Below are positions 1-5,104 of a stretch of 5,104 nucleotides of DNA, one piece after another (the stretch's first letter is position 1; each line of letters starts with the position of its first letter). The notes beneath the pieces are model-generated. The model did no database searches. It was given only the letters and a program-made list of their open reading frames with translations, and was not told the DNA's origin. The DNA is from Oceanospirillaceae bacterium (lineage in GTDB: Bacteria > Pseudomonadota > Gammaproteobacteria > Pseudomonadales > Balneatricaceae): NCBI GenBank assembly GCA_003521845.1, contig DPHB01000055.1, forward strand, positions 26,355 to 31,458. The letters run 5' to 3'. The position numbers and the translations under genes were made by a program.

Positions 1-224
1 CTGTAATAACGCAGAGCCAAGGCATTTGGGGCAACACCAATGCTTTCCAGCTGCAGGGATATACCCGCCATACCAGCGCCTGGCTTGATAGTGAGGTGTT
101 TTACTTCGCTAAGGACTTGCGGCTCAAACAACCATTCTTGTACCTGTCGCCACGCGCCGTAACCAAGACTCAGTGTCACTAAAAGCAGTAAGGTAAAGCC
201 CCATATAAATGATTTTTTTAACAT
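1..224 (-). CDS. mltG: Endolytic murein transglycosylase MltG (YceG-like), N-terminal part
   Basis: Only the first 74 codons are present; the gene runs off the left edge. The fragment starts MLKKSFIWGF and has a basic start followed by one hydrophobic stretch (about residues 6-22), as expected for the N-terminal inner-membrane anchor of MltG. The following segment with LTIKPGAGMAGISLQLESIG matches the start of the periplasmic LysM-like region of YceG proteins, whose E. coli member has a similar TLKPGTG stretch. Members cleave nascent glycan strands within peptidoglycan and so act as chain-release enzymes; the catalytic domain lies outside the window and cannot be judged. The ATG overlaps the end of pabC by 7 nt (ATGTTAA), and no convincing Shine-Dalgarno precedes it, so translational coupling to pabC is likely. 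Position downstream of pabC is the usual gammaproteobacterial order and supports the call. Confidence 0.88.
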   Translation of the reverse strand, partial: MLKKSFIWGFTLLLLVTLSLGYGAWRQVQEWLFEPQVLSEVKHLTIKPGAGMAGISLQLESIGVAPNALALRYY

Positions 225-1084
225 ACAAATGGCTCTGTAGCAGCCTGCAAATGCGCTGATAAGGCAAGTTGAATCTGGCGGCAGTTAACGGAGATAGGCA
301 AAGTTTTATGGCCTATCGCTACCACCGGCCACACTGCATTTAAGCTATTGGTAAGCATCACTCCGTCGCTGTTATAAACGAAGTCTAAGGTAATGGCTTG
401 TTGCTTTACCCGTATATTCAGGTGCTTGGCAATATACTTTATTTGCTCCGCCATAATGCCATCAATGCCGGCGGTGTCATTGATTGGGGTGTAGAGTATG
501 CCGTGTTTTTCCACAAACAGGTTACTCATGACACCAGATTGCACATTACCCGCTTGATTGAGCATCAAGCCCTCGTGATAACTGTCATCGCACCACTCTT
601 GGCGCGCTAGTACTTGGTCGAGCCGGTTAAGGTGTTTTAGGCCGGCTAGTGCTGAATTGGCGCCCCAGGCATGTTGGCAAACATATACGCTGGCCCCCTC
701 TTGGGCGATATGATCGCGGCCTGTTGGCCAAGCAGATATTTGCACCAAACGATTGAGCTGAGGTTGTTCGGGAGGCAAATAGCCACGCCCTCCAACCCCA
801 CGAGTAACGGTAATTTTTAACACGCCACGGGGTTGCTTAGTCCTGGCCCAGTCACTTAAAGCACCTTTAATATCGTGACTGAGTTGGGTATATAGTTCGG
901 CAAGGTCACCGGTAAAGCCAAGCTTTACCAGACCTAGGCGCAGGCGTTGCCAGTGTGCTTGCCATAGTTGAGGCTGTGCTTTATCACCTAAGGCAATGGT
1001 TTCAAACACCCCATCCCCATAGGCCAAACCACGGTCCCCTATGGGTAAGTCTGTTGCTTGCTGGCCATTCAGGTACGAGATCAT
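218..1084 (-). CDS. pabC: Aminodeoxychorismate lyase (PabC), fold-type IV PLP enzyme
   Basis: The 288-residue product belongs to the branched-chain aminotransferase/4-amino-4-deoxychorismate lyase family. PabC releases pyruvate from aminodeoxychorismate to give p-aminobenzoate for folate, in the cytosol. Visible landmarks are DRGLAYGDGVFET (residues 17-29), the RGVGGRGY stretch (95-102), the PLP-binding lysine Lys150 in AGLKHLNRLDQVLAR, and the TNSL phosphate-site segment (245-248). Length is slightly above the roughly 270 residues of the E. coli enzyme. Two family positions look altered: Ser183 stands where a Glu normally contacts the PLP ring nitrogen (VQSGVMSNLF rather than V-x-E-G), and Ala212 replaces the Arg of the GIMR motif. 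The ATG at 1084 is chosen because homology begins at MISYLNG; an in-frame ATG at 1141 would add 19 unrelated residues inside fabF. The Shine-Dalgarno is weak, and the gene starts 10 nt after the fabF stop. Confidence 0.93.
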   Translation of the reverse strand: MISYLNGQQATDLPIGDRGLAYGDGVFETIALGDKAQPQLWQAHWQRLRLGLVKLGFTGDLAELYTQLSHDIKGALSDWARTKQPRGVLKITVTRGVGGRGYLPPEQPQLNRLVQISAWPTGRDHIAQEGASVYVCQHAWGANSALAGLKHLNRLDQVLARQEWCDDSYHEGLMLNQAGNVQSGVMSNLFVEKHGILYTPINDTAGIDGIMAEQIKYIAKHLNIRVKQQAITLDFVYNSDGVMLTNSLNAVWPVVAIGHKTLPISVNCRQIQLALSAHLQAATEPFVC

Positions 1085-1094
1085 GGTGGTCTGC

Positions 1095-2333
1095 CTAGAT
1101 ACGGCTAAAGATAAGCGTGCCGTTAGTACCACCAAAACCAAAGGAGTTGCTCATGGTGGCATCAATTTTGGCTGCTTGGGCTGTATGAGCTACGTAGTTT
1201 AGATCACAACCTGGTGACGGATTATCCAAATTAATGGTTGGCGGTGCCACTTGATCGCGAATAGCGAGAATACTAAATACCGCTTCTACGGCACCGGCGG
1301 CACCCAATAGGTGCCCAATCATGGATTTAGTAGAACTCATACGCACCTGATCAGCGCCGCTGCCTAAGACCAGCTTGGCAGCATTGGATTCCGCTATGTC
1401 ACCAGCAGGTGTGGAGGTACCGTGAGCATTGATGTACTGAATTTGATCACCGTTAAGGCCAGCGTCTCGCATTGCATTGCGCATGGACGCGGCGGCACCA
1501 CGACCATCTTCTGGCGGCGATGTCATATGGAATGCATCACCACTCATACCAAAACCAGATAGCTCGGCATAGATGCGAGCACCACGGGCCTTGGCAGTTT
1601 CGTATTCTTCTAGGACGAGTACGCCGGCGCCGTCACCCAATACAAAGCCATCACGATCACGATCCCAAGGGCGGCTTGCGGCTTGCGGGTTGTCGTTGCG
1701 TGTTGATAAAGCCCTTGCGGCACCAAAGCCCCCTAACCCTAAAGGCGTTGTGGCCATTTCTGCACCACCACACACCATCGCATCGGCATCACCGTAGGCA
1801 ATCATGCGGGCCGAAGCGCCAATATTGTGCGTGCCGGTAGTACAAGCAGTAGTAATGGCAATGTTGGGGCCCTGCATACCGTACATGATAGACAAGTTGC
1901 CAGAAATCATATTGATGATACTGCCTGGCACAAAAAATGGTGATATACGACGCGGGCCACTGTTATTGAGTGAGTCGTGGGTTTTTTCGATTAATGGCAA
2001 GCCACCGATGCCAGAGCCAATGGCCACACCGATACGTTGCGCGTTTGCTTCGGTGACTTCTAAGCCAGCATCTTGAATAGCTTGAATACCAGCAGCCATG
2101 CCGTATTGGATAAACAAATCCATTTTACGGCCATCTTTTGGCGGCATATATGGGCTTAAATCAAAGTCTTTTACGCTGCTAGAAAATCGGGTACCAAAAG
2201 CTTGCGTATCAAAGTCTGTTATCTCTGCTGCGCCACTAACGCCAGCGAGGATGTTTTGCCATGTATCAGCAACGTTATTACCCACGGGAGTTAACAAACC
2301 CATGCCAGTAACCACTACACGTCTACGACTCAT
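1095..2333 (-). CDS. fabF: 3-oxoacyl-[ACP] synthase II (KAS II, FabF)
   Basis: The 412-residue product is a full-length KAS II, the same size as E. coli FabF (413). It condenses malonyl-ACP with acyl-ACP in each elongation cycle and is the enzyme that typically extends palmitoleate to cis-vaccenate. The thiolase-fold catalytic set is complete: nucleophile Cys164 in TTACTTGTHNIG, His304 in NAHGTSTPAGD, Lys336 in SSTKSMIGH and His341. The glycine-rich C-terminal gating loop SFGFGGTNG (residues 397-405, Phe400) is intact. MSRRRVVVTGMG at the start and the SRPWD-RDGFVLGDGAG block (220-237) are family hallmarks. The ATG at 2333 follows a strong Shine-Dalgarno. The gene lies 190 nt downstream of acpP, separated by a terminator-like hairpin, and is closely followed by pabC. 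The second KAS paralogue, FabB, is not ruled out by position alone, but the acpP-fabF-pabC order and strong likeness to E. coli FabF favour FabF. Confidence 0.97.
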   Translation of the reverse strand: MSRRRVVVTGMGLLTPVGNNVADTWQNILAGVSGAAEITDFDTQAFGTRFSSSVKDFDLSPYMPPKDGRKMDLFIQYGMAAGIQAIQDAGLEVTEANAQRIGVAIGSGIGGLPLIEKTHDSLNNSGPRRISPFFVPGSIINMISGNLSIMYGMQGPNIAITTACTTGTHNIGASARMIAYGDADAMVCGGAEMATTPLGLGGFGAARALSTRNDNPQAASRPWDRDRDGFVLGDGAGVLVLEEYETAKARGARIYAELSGFGMSGDAFHMTSPPEDGRGAAASMRNAMRDAGLNGDQIQYINAHGTSTPAGDIAESNAAKLVLGSGADQVRMSSTKSMIGHLLGAAGAVEAVFSILAIRDQVAPPTINLDNPSPGCDLNYVAHTAQAAKIDATMSNSFGFGGTNGTLIFSRI

Positions 2334-2339
2334 TTACAG

Positions 2340-2346
2340 CTCCTTT
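2340..2346 (-). promoter_or_regulatory. Strong Shine-Dalgarno of fabF
   Basis: On the minus strand the sequence AAAGGAG ends 6 nt before the fabF ATG. It fixes the fabF start at 2333 and suggests efficient translation initiation independent of acpP. Confidence 0.85.
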
Positions 2347-2403
2347 AGCAACCTATAGACAACAACTCAATACAATTAGCCCATTTTAGCCGCTAGACCA
2401 AAA

Positions 2404-2434
2404 TTTGCCAAACCTACTTTTGGTTTTAGGCAAA
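2404..2434 (-). repeat. Bulged inverted repeat between acpP and fabF
   Basis: TTTGCC (2404-2409) pairs with GGCAAA (2429-2434), and directly inside it AAACC (2410-2414) pairs with GGTTT (2422-2426). This gives 11 base pairs with a 2-nt bulge (2427-2428) and a 7-nt loop. On the minus strand the hairpin runs into ATTTTGG, so it could be a weak second terminator or an RNA processing/stability element ahead of fabF. The stem is AT-rich and function is inference. Confidence 0.4.
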
Positions 2435-2449
2435 CGCTTGTTTTAAAAC

Positions 2450-2490
2450 CAGAAAAGCCGTATCTAATAGGATCAGATACGGCTTTTCTG
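2450..2490 (-). terminator. Intrinsic terminator-like hairpin after acpP
   Basis: The two arms, 2450-2465 and 2475-2490, are perfectly complementary over 16 bp around a 9-nt loop (2466-2474). The inner part is a GC-containing stem (GCCGTATCT with AGATACGGC) flanked by AAAA on one side and TTTT on the other, the layout of a Rho-independent terminator. Because it is symmetrical it reads as a terminator on either strand. It begins 33 nt past the acpP stop codon and about 120 nt before fabF, so it most likely ends or reduces transcription leaving acpP, with read-through or a second promoter feeding fabF. The U-tract is short (TTTTCTGGTTTT), so termination may be partial. Confidence 0.8.
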
Positions 2491-2523
2491 AAGGCAGTAC
2501 AAGGTACCGACTTTAACCCAACC

Positions 2524-2757
2524 TTACTGGTTGGCGTTAACGTAGTCGATAGCAGTCTGTACAGTAGAGATCTTCTCAGCTTCTTCGTCTGGAATCTCAG
2601 TTTCAAATTCTTCTTCTAGGGCCATTACTAGCTCAACTGTGTCTAGCGAGTCAGCGCCTAGGTCATCAACGAAAGAGGCTGCGTTGGTAACTTCGTCTTC
2701 TTTAACACCCAGTTGTTCTGCAACAATTTTCTTTACGCGTTCTTCAATAGTACTCAT
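2524..2757 (-). CDS. acpP: Acyl carrier protein
   Basis: The 77-residue acidic protein is the cytosolic ACP that carries growing acyl chains for fatty acid, phospholipid and lipid A synthesis. It is nearly identical to E. coli AcpP (78 residues). The 4'-phosphopantetheine attachment site is Ser37 in DLGADSLDTVELVMALEEEF, the universal recognition helix II, and the remaining acidic helices end in IDYVNANQ. The start at 2757 (MSTIEERVKK) is set by homology and by an AGGAA Shine-Dalgarno 5 nt upstream; an in-frame ATG at 2820 would add 21 residues found in no ACP I know. The gene sits between fabG and fabF as usual, but with large gaps on both sides (211 and 190 nt) holding a promoter and a terminator-like hairpin. 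This fits an abundant protein needing its own transcript. Confidence 0.98.
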   Translation of the reverse strand: MSTIEERVKKIVAEQLGVKEDEVTNAASFVDDLGADSLDTVELVMALEEEFETEIPDEEAEKISTVQTAIDYVNANQ

Positions 2758-2762
2758 AGTCG

Positions 2763-2767
2763 TTCCT
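2763..2767 (-). promoter_or_regulatory. Shine-Dalgarno of acpP
   Basis: AGGAA on the minus strand lies 5 nt before the ATG at 2757. It supports this start over the longer in-frame options at 2790 and 2820. Confidence 0.75.
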
Positions 2768-2859
2768 AATTGGTTTTTTTGTGTCGCCATCGCCGTCAAT
2801 AATGCGTGGACTGACCTCAAAACGGCAGCCAGTTTGGGTGGCTTTTAAGCTATTTTGCA

Positions 2860-2874
2860 ACTCTTACGAAGAGT
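2860..2874 (-). repeat. Hairpin at the predicted 5' end of the acpP transcript
   Basis: ACTCTT (2860-2865) and AAGAGT (2869-2874) form a perfect 6-bp stem with a 3-nt loop. If transcription starts 7 nt after the predicted -10 box, the first base is the A at 2874, so the RNA would begin with this stem-loop. A 5'-terminal hairpin of this kind can protect mRNA from 5'-end-dependent decay; alternatively the palindrome could be a DNA operator at the start site. Both roles are inference. Confidence 0.45.
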
Positions 2875-2880
2875 GAGGCC

Positions 2881-2908
2881 ATTATCAACAAATTGACGAA
2901 AATTTCAA
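2881..2908 (-). promoter_or_regulatory. Predicted sigma70-type promoter of acpP
   Basis: On the minus strand a -35 box TTGAAA (2903-2908, 5 of 6 consensus bases) and a -10 box GATAAT (2881-2886, 5 of 6) are separated by 16 bp. The predicted start is A2874, leaving a leader of about 117 nt before the acpP ATG. It lies in the 211-nt gap after fabG, which otherwise shows only small inverted repeats and AT-rich sequence. A dedicated acpP promoter is expected because ACP is needed in far larger amounts than FabD or FabG. No regulator site is recognised with confidence. Confidence 0.65.
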
Positions 2909-2968
2909 CCTTTAACACTAACTAAACAGAATTAATTGACTTAAATCGTGCCCTTTTGAGGCAGCGAC

Positions 2969-3718
2969 TTAACCCATATACATGCCACCATTCACATGAA
3001 TGGTTTCGCCGGTAATGTAACTACCAGAGTCACTCACCAAAAAACCCACCAACGACGCAATGTCTTCTGGTGTGCCTAAGCGTTGCAAGGGTATTTGCGT
3101 GCGCAGTGCATCTTTTTGCTCTTCGCCCAAAGCATCGGTCATATCCGTTGCAATGAAGCCAGGAGCGATAGAATTTACCGTAATATTACGAGAGGCAACC
3201 TCACGGGCCATAGACCGACTAAAGCCTTCTACGCCAGCCTTGGTTGCTGCATAGTTAGTCTGCCCCATATTACCCATGGACCCAACTACAGAGCTTATGT
3301 TTACGACACGACCCCAGCGCGCCTTGGTCATGCCACGCAGGCAACCCTTGGCAAGGCGAAACATGGAGCTAAGGTTAGTATTGACAACCGCATCCCACTC
3401 GTCCTCTTTCATACGCATAAGTAGGTTATCTTTAGTAATACCGGCATTGTTAATAAGCACGGTGGGCGCACCAAATTCAGCAACCAGCTGCTTCAGTACG
3501 GTTTCTACTGACTCACTGTCAGCAACGTTCAAGATCATACCCTTGCCGCCGTTACCCGCTGCGCCTAAATAGTCACTAATTGCCGCTGCACCTGATGCGG
3601 ATGTGGCAGTACCAACCACCACGGCACCTTGACTTGCTAATTGCAGGGCAATCGCTTTACCAATACCGCGCGTGGCGCCAGTAACTAGAGCAACTTTACC
3701 TTCAATATTCAGCATCAT
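2969..3718 (-). CDS. fabG: 3-oxoacyl-[ACP] reductase (FabG)
   Basis: The 249-residue product is a classical short-chain dehydrogenase/reductase that reduces 3-ketoacyl-ACP to 3-hydroxyacyl-ACP with NADPH, in the cytosol. Visible are the Rossmann cofactor motif TGATRGIG (residues 13-20), NNAG (90-93), the active-site Asn115 in NTNLSS, and the catalytic Ser143, Tyr156 and Lys160 in ISSVVGSMGNMGQTNYAATK. APGFIATDMT (185-194) is the FabG substrate-loop signature, and the C-terminal VNGGMYMG is typical. Two consecutive ATGs (3718 and 3715) compete: homology does not decide, and the Shine-Dalgarno is 4 nt from the first and 7 nt from the second, so the start could be one codon later. FabG and fabD are 8 nt apart, and the ribosome site of fabG overlaps the fabD stop, so they are surely cotranscribed. 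Confidence 0.97.
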   Translation of the reverse strand: MMLNIEGKVALVTGATRGIGKAIALQLASQGAVVVGTATSASGAAAISDYLGAAGNGGKGMILNVADSESVETVLKQLVAEFGAPTVLINNAGITKDNLLMRMKEDEWDAVVNTNLSSMFRLAKGCLRGMTKARWGRVVNISSVVGSMGNMGQTNYAATKAGVEGFSRSMAREVASRNITVNSIAPGFIATDMTDALGEEQKDALRTQIPLQRLGTPEDIASLVGFLVSDSGSYITGETIHVNGGMYMG

Positions 3719-3720
3719 CT

Positions 3721-3728
3721 CTTCCTCT
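3721..3728 (-). promoter_or_regulatory. Shine-Dalgarno of fabG overlapping the fabD stop
   Basis: AGAGGAAG on the minus strand shares its first two bases with the TAG stop of fabD. Its GAGGA core lies 4 nt from the first fabG ATG and 7 nt from the second, which slightly favours the second. The overlap suggests coupled translation of fabD and fabG. Confidence 0.75.
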
Positions 3729-4656
3729 AAATGTCCAGGGCAGATTGCACACTGGCACTATCATTGATGGCGGCCCCGGCGACAGCTTTATTAATACGCT
3801 TAGTCAGGCCGGTCAGCACTTTACCTGGCCCACATTCTAGCATAAGTTCTACGCCTTGTTGGGCCATATTCTCAACACAACCTGTCCAGCGCACTGGTTG
3901 ATACAATTGCGCTACTAGGTTAGCTACCAAGTCTTCTGTATTTTGCGGCGCTTGAGCGTTGACGTTTTGAATTACCGGAATATTTGGCATACTCACTTCA
4001 ATACTAGCTAGTTGTACAGCAAGCTGCTGCGCAGCTGGTTTCATTAGCTCACAATGGGATGGCACACTCACCGGCAAAGGCAAGGCACGCTTGGCACCGG
4101 CTTCTTTACAAGCAAGCATAGCGCGTTCTACTGCGGCTACCTGACCGGCAATGACTACCTGACCTGGGGAGTTATAGTTTACCGGTGCAACCACTTCGCC
4201 TTGAGCAGAAGCTTTGCAAGCAGCGGCAATCTCTTCATCACCCAGACCAATTATTGCCGCCATAGCACCGGTACCCGCAGGCACTGCAGCTTGCATAAAC
4301 TCACCACGCGCCTTAACCAAGGCTACCGCATCAGCAAAAGCGATGGCGCCCGCACACACAAGCGCAGAATATTCGCCCAAACTATGGCCTGCCATATAGG
4401 CTGGCTGCTGACCACCGCGCTGGCACCACAAACGCCACAAGGCGACACTAGCTGTTAACAATGCGGGCTGCGTGATGTGCGTTTGATTTAACTGACCTTG
4501 ATCGTCATTTTGTACTAGATCCCAGAGGTCGTAACCCAATACAATACTGGCTTCGGCAAAGGTATCGATCACAATCGATTCAGCGGCCAAATCCGCTAGC
4601 ATTGCCACGGCTTGAGAACCCTGACCAGGAAAAACAAAGGCGAGTGTAGAAGTCAT
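3727..4656 (-). CDS. fabD: Malonyl-CoA:ACP transacylase (FabD)
   Basis: The 309-residue product matches E. coli FabD in length and motifs. It transfers malonate from malonyl-CoA to AcpP, supplying the extender for every elongation round. The N-terminal FVFPGQGSQ (residues 8-15) supplies the oxyanion-hole Gln12. The nucleophile is Ser92 in GHSLGEYSA, Arg117 in KARGEFMQ binds the malonyl carboxylate, and His201 in VPSHCELM completes the catalytic dyad. The ECGPGKVLTGLTKRI stretch (274-288) is the usual C-terminal family block. The ATG at 4656 has only a weak Shine-Dalgarno (AAGAGA, 8 nt away). It follows plsX by 29 nt; the usual enterobacterial fabH is absent from this junction. Everything expected of an active enzyme is present. 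Confidence 0.97.
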   Translation of the reverse strand: MTSTLAFVFPGQGSQAVAMLADLAAESIVIDTFAEASIVLGYDLWDLVQNDDQGQLNQTHITQPALLTASVALWRLWCQRGGQQPAYMAGHSLGEYSALVCAGAIAFADAVALVKARGEFMQAAVPAGTGAMAAIIGLGDEEIAAACKASAQGEVVAPVNYNSPGQVVIAGQVAAVERAMLACKEAGAKRALPLPVSVPSHCELMKPAAQQLAVQLASIEVSMPNIPVIQNVNAQAPQNTEDLVANLVAQLYQPVRWTGCVENMAQQGVELMLECGPGKVLTGLTKRINKAVAGAAINDSASVQSALDI

Positions 4657-4685
4657 AGATAAAGTCTCTTTATTAGCTACTAATT

Positions 4686-5104
4686 TTATTCAGTTATGGC
4701 GTCTGCCACATGTTCAGTAAACTGCTTCTCTAAGTATTGCACAGCTGAGGTAATGGCCGCCACTAGAGCCGTGGTATCTGCATAACTGTGTGATTTGACC
4801 ACCAGGCTTTGCAAGCCTAGCAAAAATGCACCATTAAGCTTGCGTGGGTCTAGCCTTGATTCCAATGGTTGCAGGCATTTTGCTTGCCACTCAACGCTCG
4901 CATCACCTTGCTGCTGGACATGAGATTGGAACACAGTAGCCAACATGTGACTTACACCTTCAGCTGACTTGATCAATACATTACCGGCATAACCATCACA
5001 TACCAAGACATTAACTTTGCCTTTAAACACATCCTGCGGCTCTATATAGCCATAGTAGGAAACACCATCGTTGGCAGATAGCAGGTCATGGGCAATTTGC
5101 ACTT
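4686..5104 (-). CDS. plsX: Phosphate acyltransferase PlsX, C-terminal part
   Basis: The reading frame is open to the right edge and ends with TAA at 4686; about 138 C-terminal codons of an expected 330-350 are present. The first complete codon, a GTG at 5102, is internal, not a start. The segment GYIEPQDVFKGKVNVLVCDGYAGNVLIKSAEG is characteristic of PlsX (E. coli has a similar VLVCDGFTGNV stretch), followed by LDPRKLNGAFLLGLQSLVVKSHSYAD, the conserved C-terminal block with the NGA-LLGL motif. PlsX is a peripheral membrane enzyme that converts acyl-ACP and phosphate to acyl-phosphate, the donor for PlsY in glycerolipid synthesis. It is the first gene of the cluster seen here. The 29-nt spacing to fabD implies the same operon. 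No frameshift or stop interrupts the visible part. Confidence 0.95.
   Translation of the reverse strand, partial: VQIAHDLLSANDGVSYYGYIEPQDVFKGKVNVLVCDGYAGNVLIKSAEGVSHMLATVFQSHVQQQGDASVEWQAKCLQPLESRLDPRKLNGAFLLGLQSLVVKSHSYADTTALVAAITSAVQYLEKQFTEHVADAITE

Noticed and set aside
1085..1141. Longer PabC start inside fabF
   Set aside because: The additional 19 residues do not match the family, and homology begins at MISYLNG at 1084.
1472..1840. Plus-strand open frames across fabF (also at 398-610, 2098-2358, 3083-3424 and 4054-4458)
   Set aside because: They lie antisense within well-recognised minus-strand genes, show no recognisable protein family and have biased, low-complexity composition; they are shadows.
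2347..2400. Separate promoter for fabF (TATAGG-like -10 box)
   Set aside because: No acceptable -35 box lies at a suitable spacing, so the match is not distinguishable from background.
2376..2606. Minus-strand open frame of 76 codons overlapping the end of acpP and the hairpin region
   Set aside because: It is in another frame through the conserved acpP 3' end and reads through the terminator hairpin; no homology is recognised.
2758..2820. Upstream ATG giving a 98-residue ACP
   Set aside because: The extra 21 residues do not resemble any ACP N-terminus, and the AGGAA site fits the start at 2757.
2796..2832. Possible FadR-like operator (GAGGTCAGTCC on the minus strand) in the acpP leader
   Set aside because: It lacks the symmetrical TGGTC-GACCA core, and lies about 50 nt downstream of the predicted start; too weak to call.
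2891..2940. Direct repeat AATTGAC at 2891-2897 and 2934-2940 near the acpP promoter
   Set aside because: Only 7 bp in an AT-rich region; two copies are expected by chance often enough that no operator can be claimed.

Overview
The window is a conserved housekeeping locus, read entirely on the minus strand: the fatty-acid/phospholipid biosynthesis cluster of a gammaproteobacterium. In transcription order (right to left) it holds plsX (3' part only), fabD, fabG, acpP, fabF, pabC and the first 74 codons of mltG. The proteins closely resemble gammaproteobacterial forms; AcpP and FabF in particular are very near the Escherichia coli sequences as I remember them. The order plsX-fabD with no fabH between them is the Pseudomonas-type arrangement. 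With the moderate, slightly AT-leaning base composition, this suggests a Pseudomonadales/Cellvibrionales-like, possibly marine, gammaproteobacterium. That placement is inference; genus cannot be read from the window.

Layout: 4686-5104 plsX C-terminal part; a 29-nt gap; 3727-4656 fabD; an 8-nt gap; 2969-3718 fabG; a 211-nt gap with a good sigma70-type promoter for acpP; 2524-2757 acpP; a 190-nt gap with a perfect 16-bp terminator-like hairpin and a second, bulged hairpin; 1095-2333 fabF; a 10-nt gap; 218-1084 pabC; a 7-nt overlap; 1-224 mltG 5' part. No tRNA, rRNA, mobile element, CRISPR array or plus-strand gene is supportable.

The genes work together as follows. PlsX makes acyl-phosphate from acyl-ACP for phospholipid synthesis. 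FabD loads malonate onto AcpP, FabF condenses it with the growing chain, and FabG reduces the 3-ketoacyl product. PabC (p-aminobenzoate/folate synthesis) and MltG (peptidoglycan chain release) are customary downstream passengers. No new biological system was found. The points most worth checking are the apparent loss of two normally conserved cofactor-site residues in PabC (Ser183 and Ala212), the missing fabH, and the acpP transcription unit: its predicted transcript begins exactly at a small hairpin and the gene is followed by a strong terminator-like hairpin that would let ACP be expressed separately from its neighbours.
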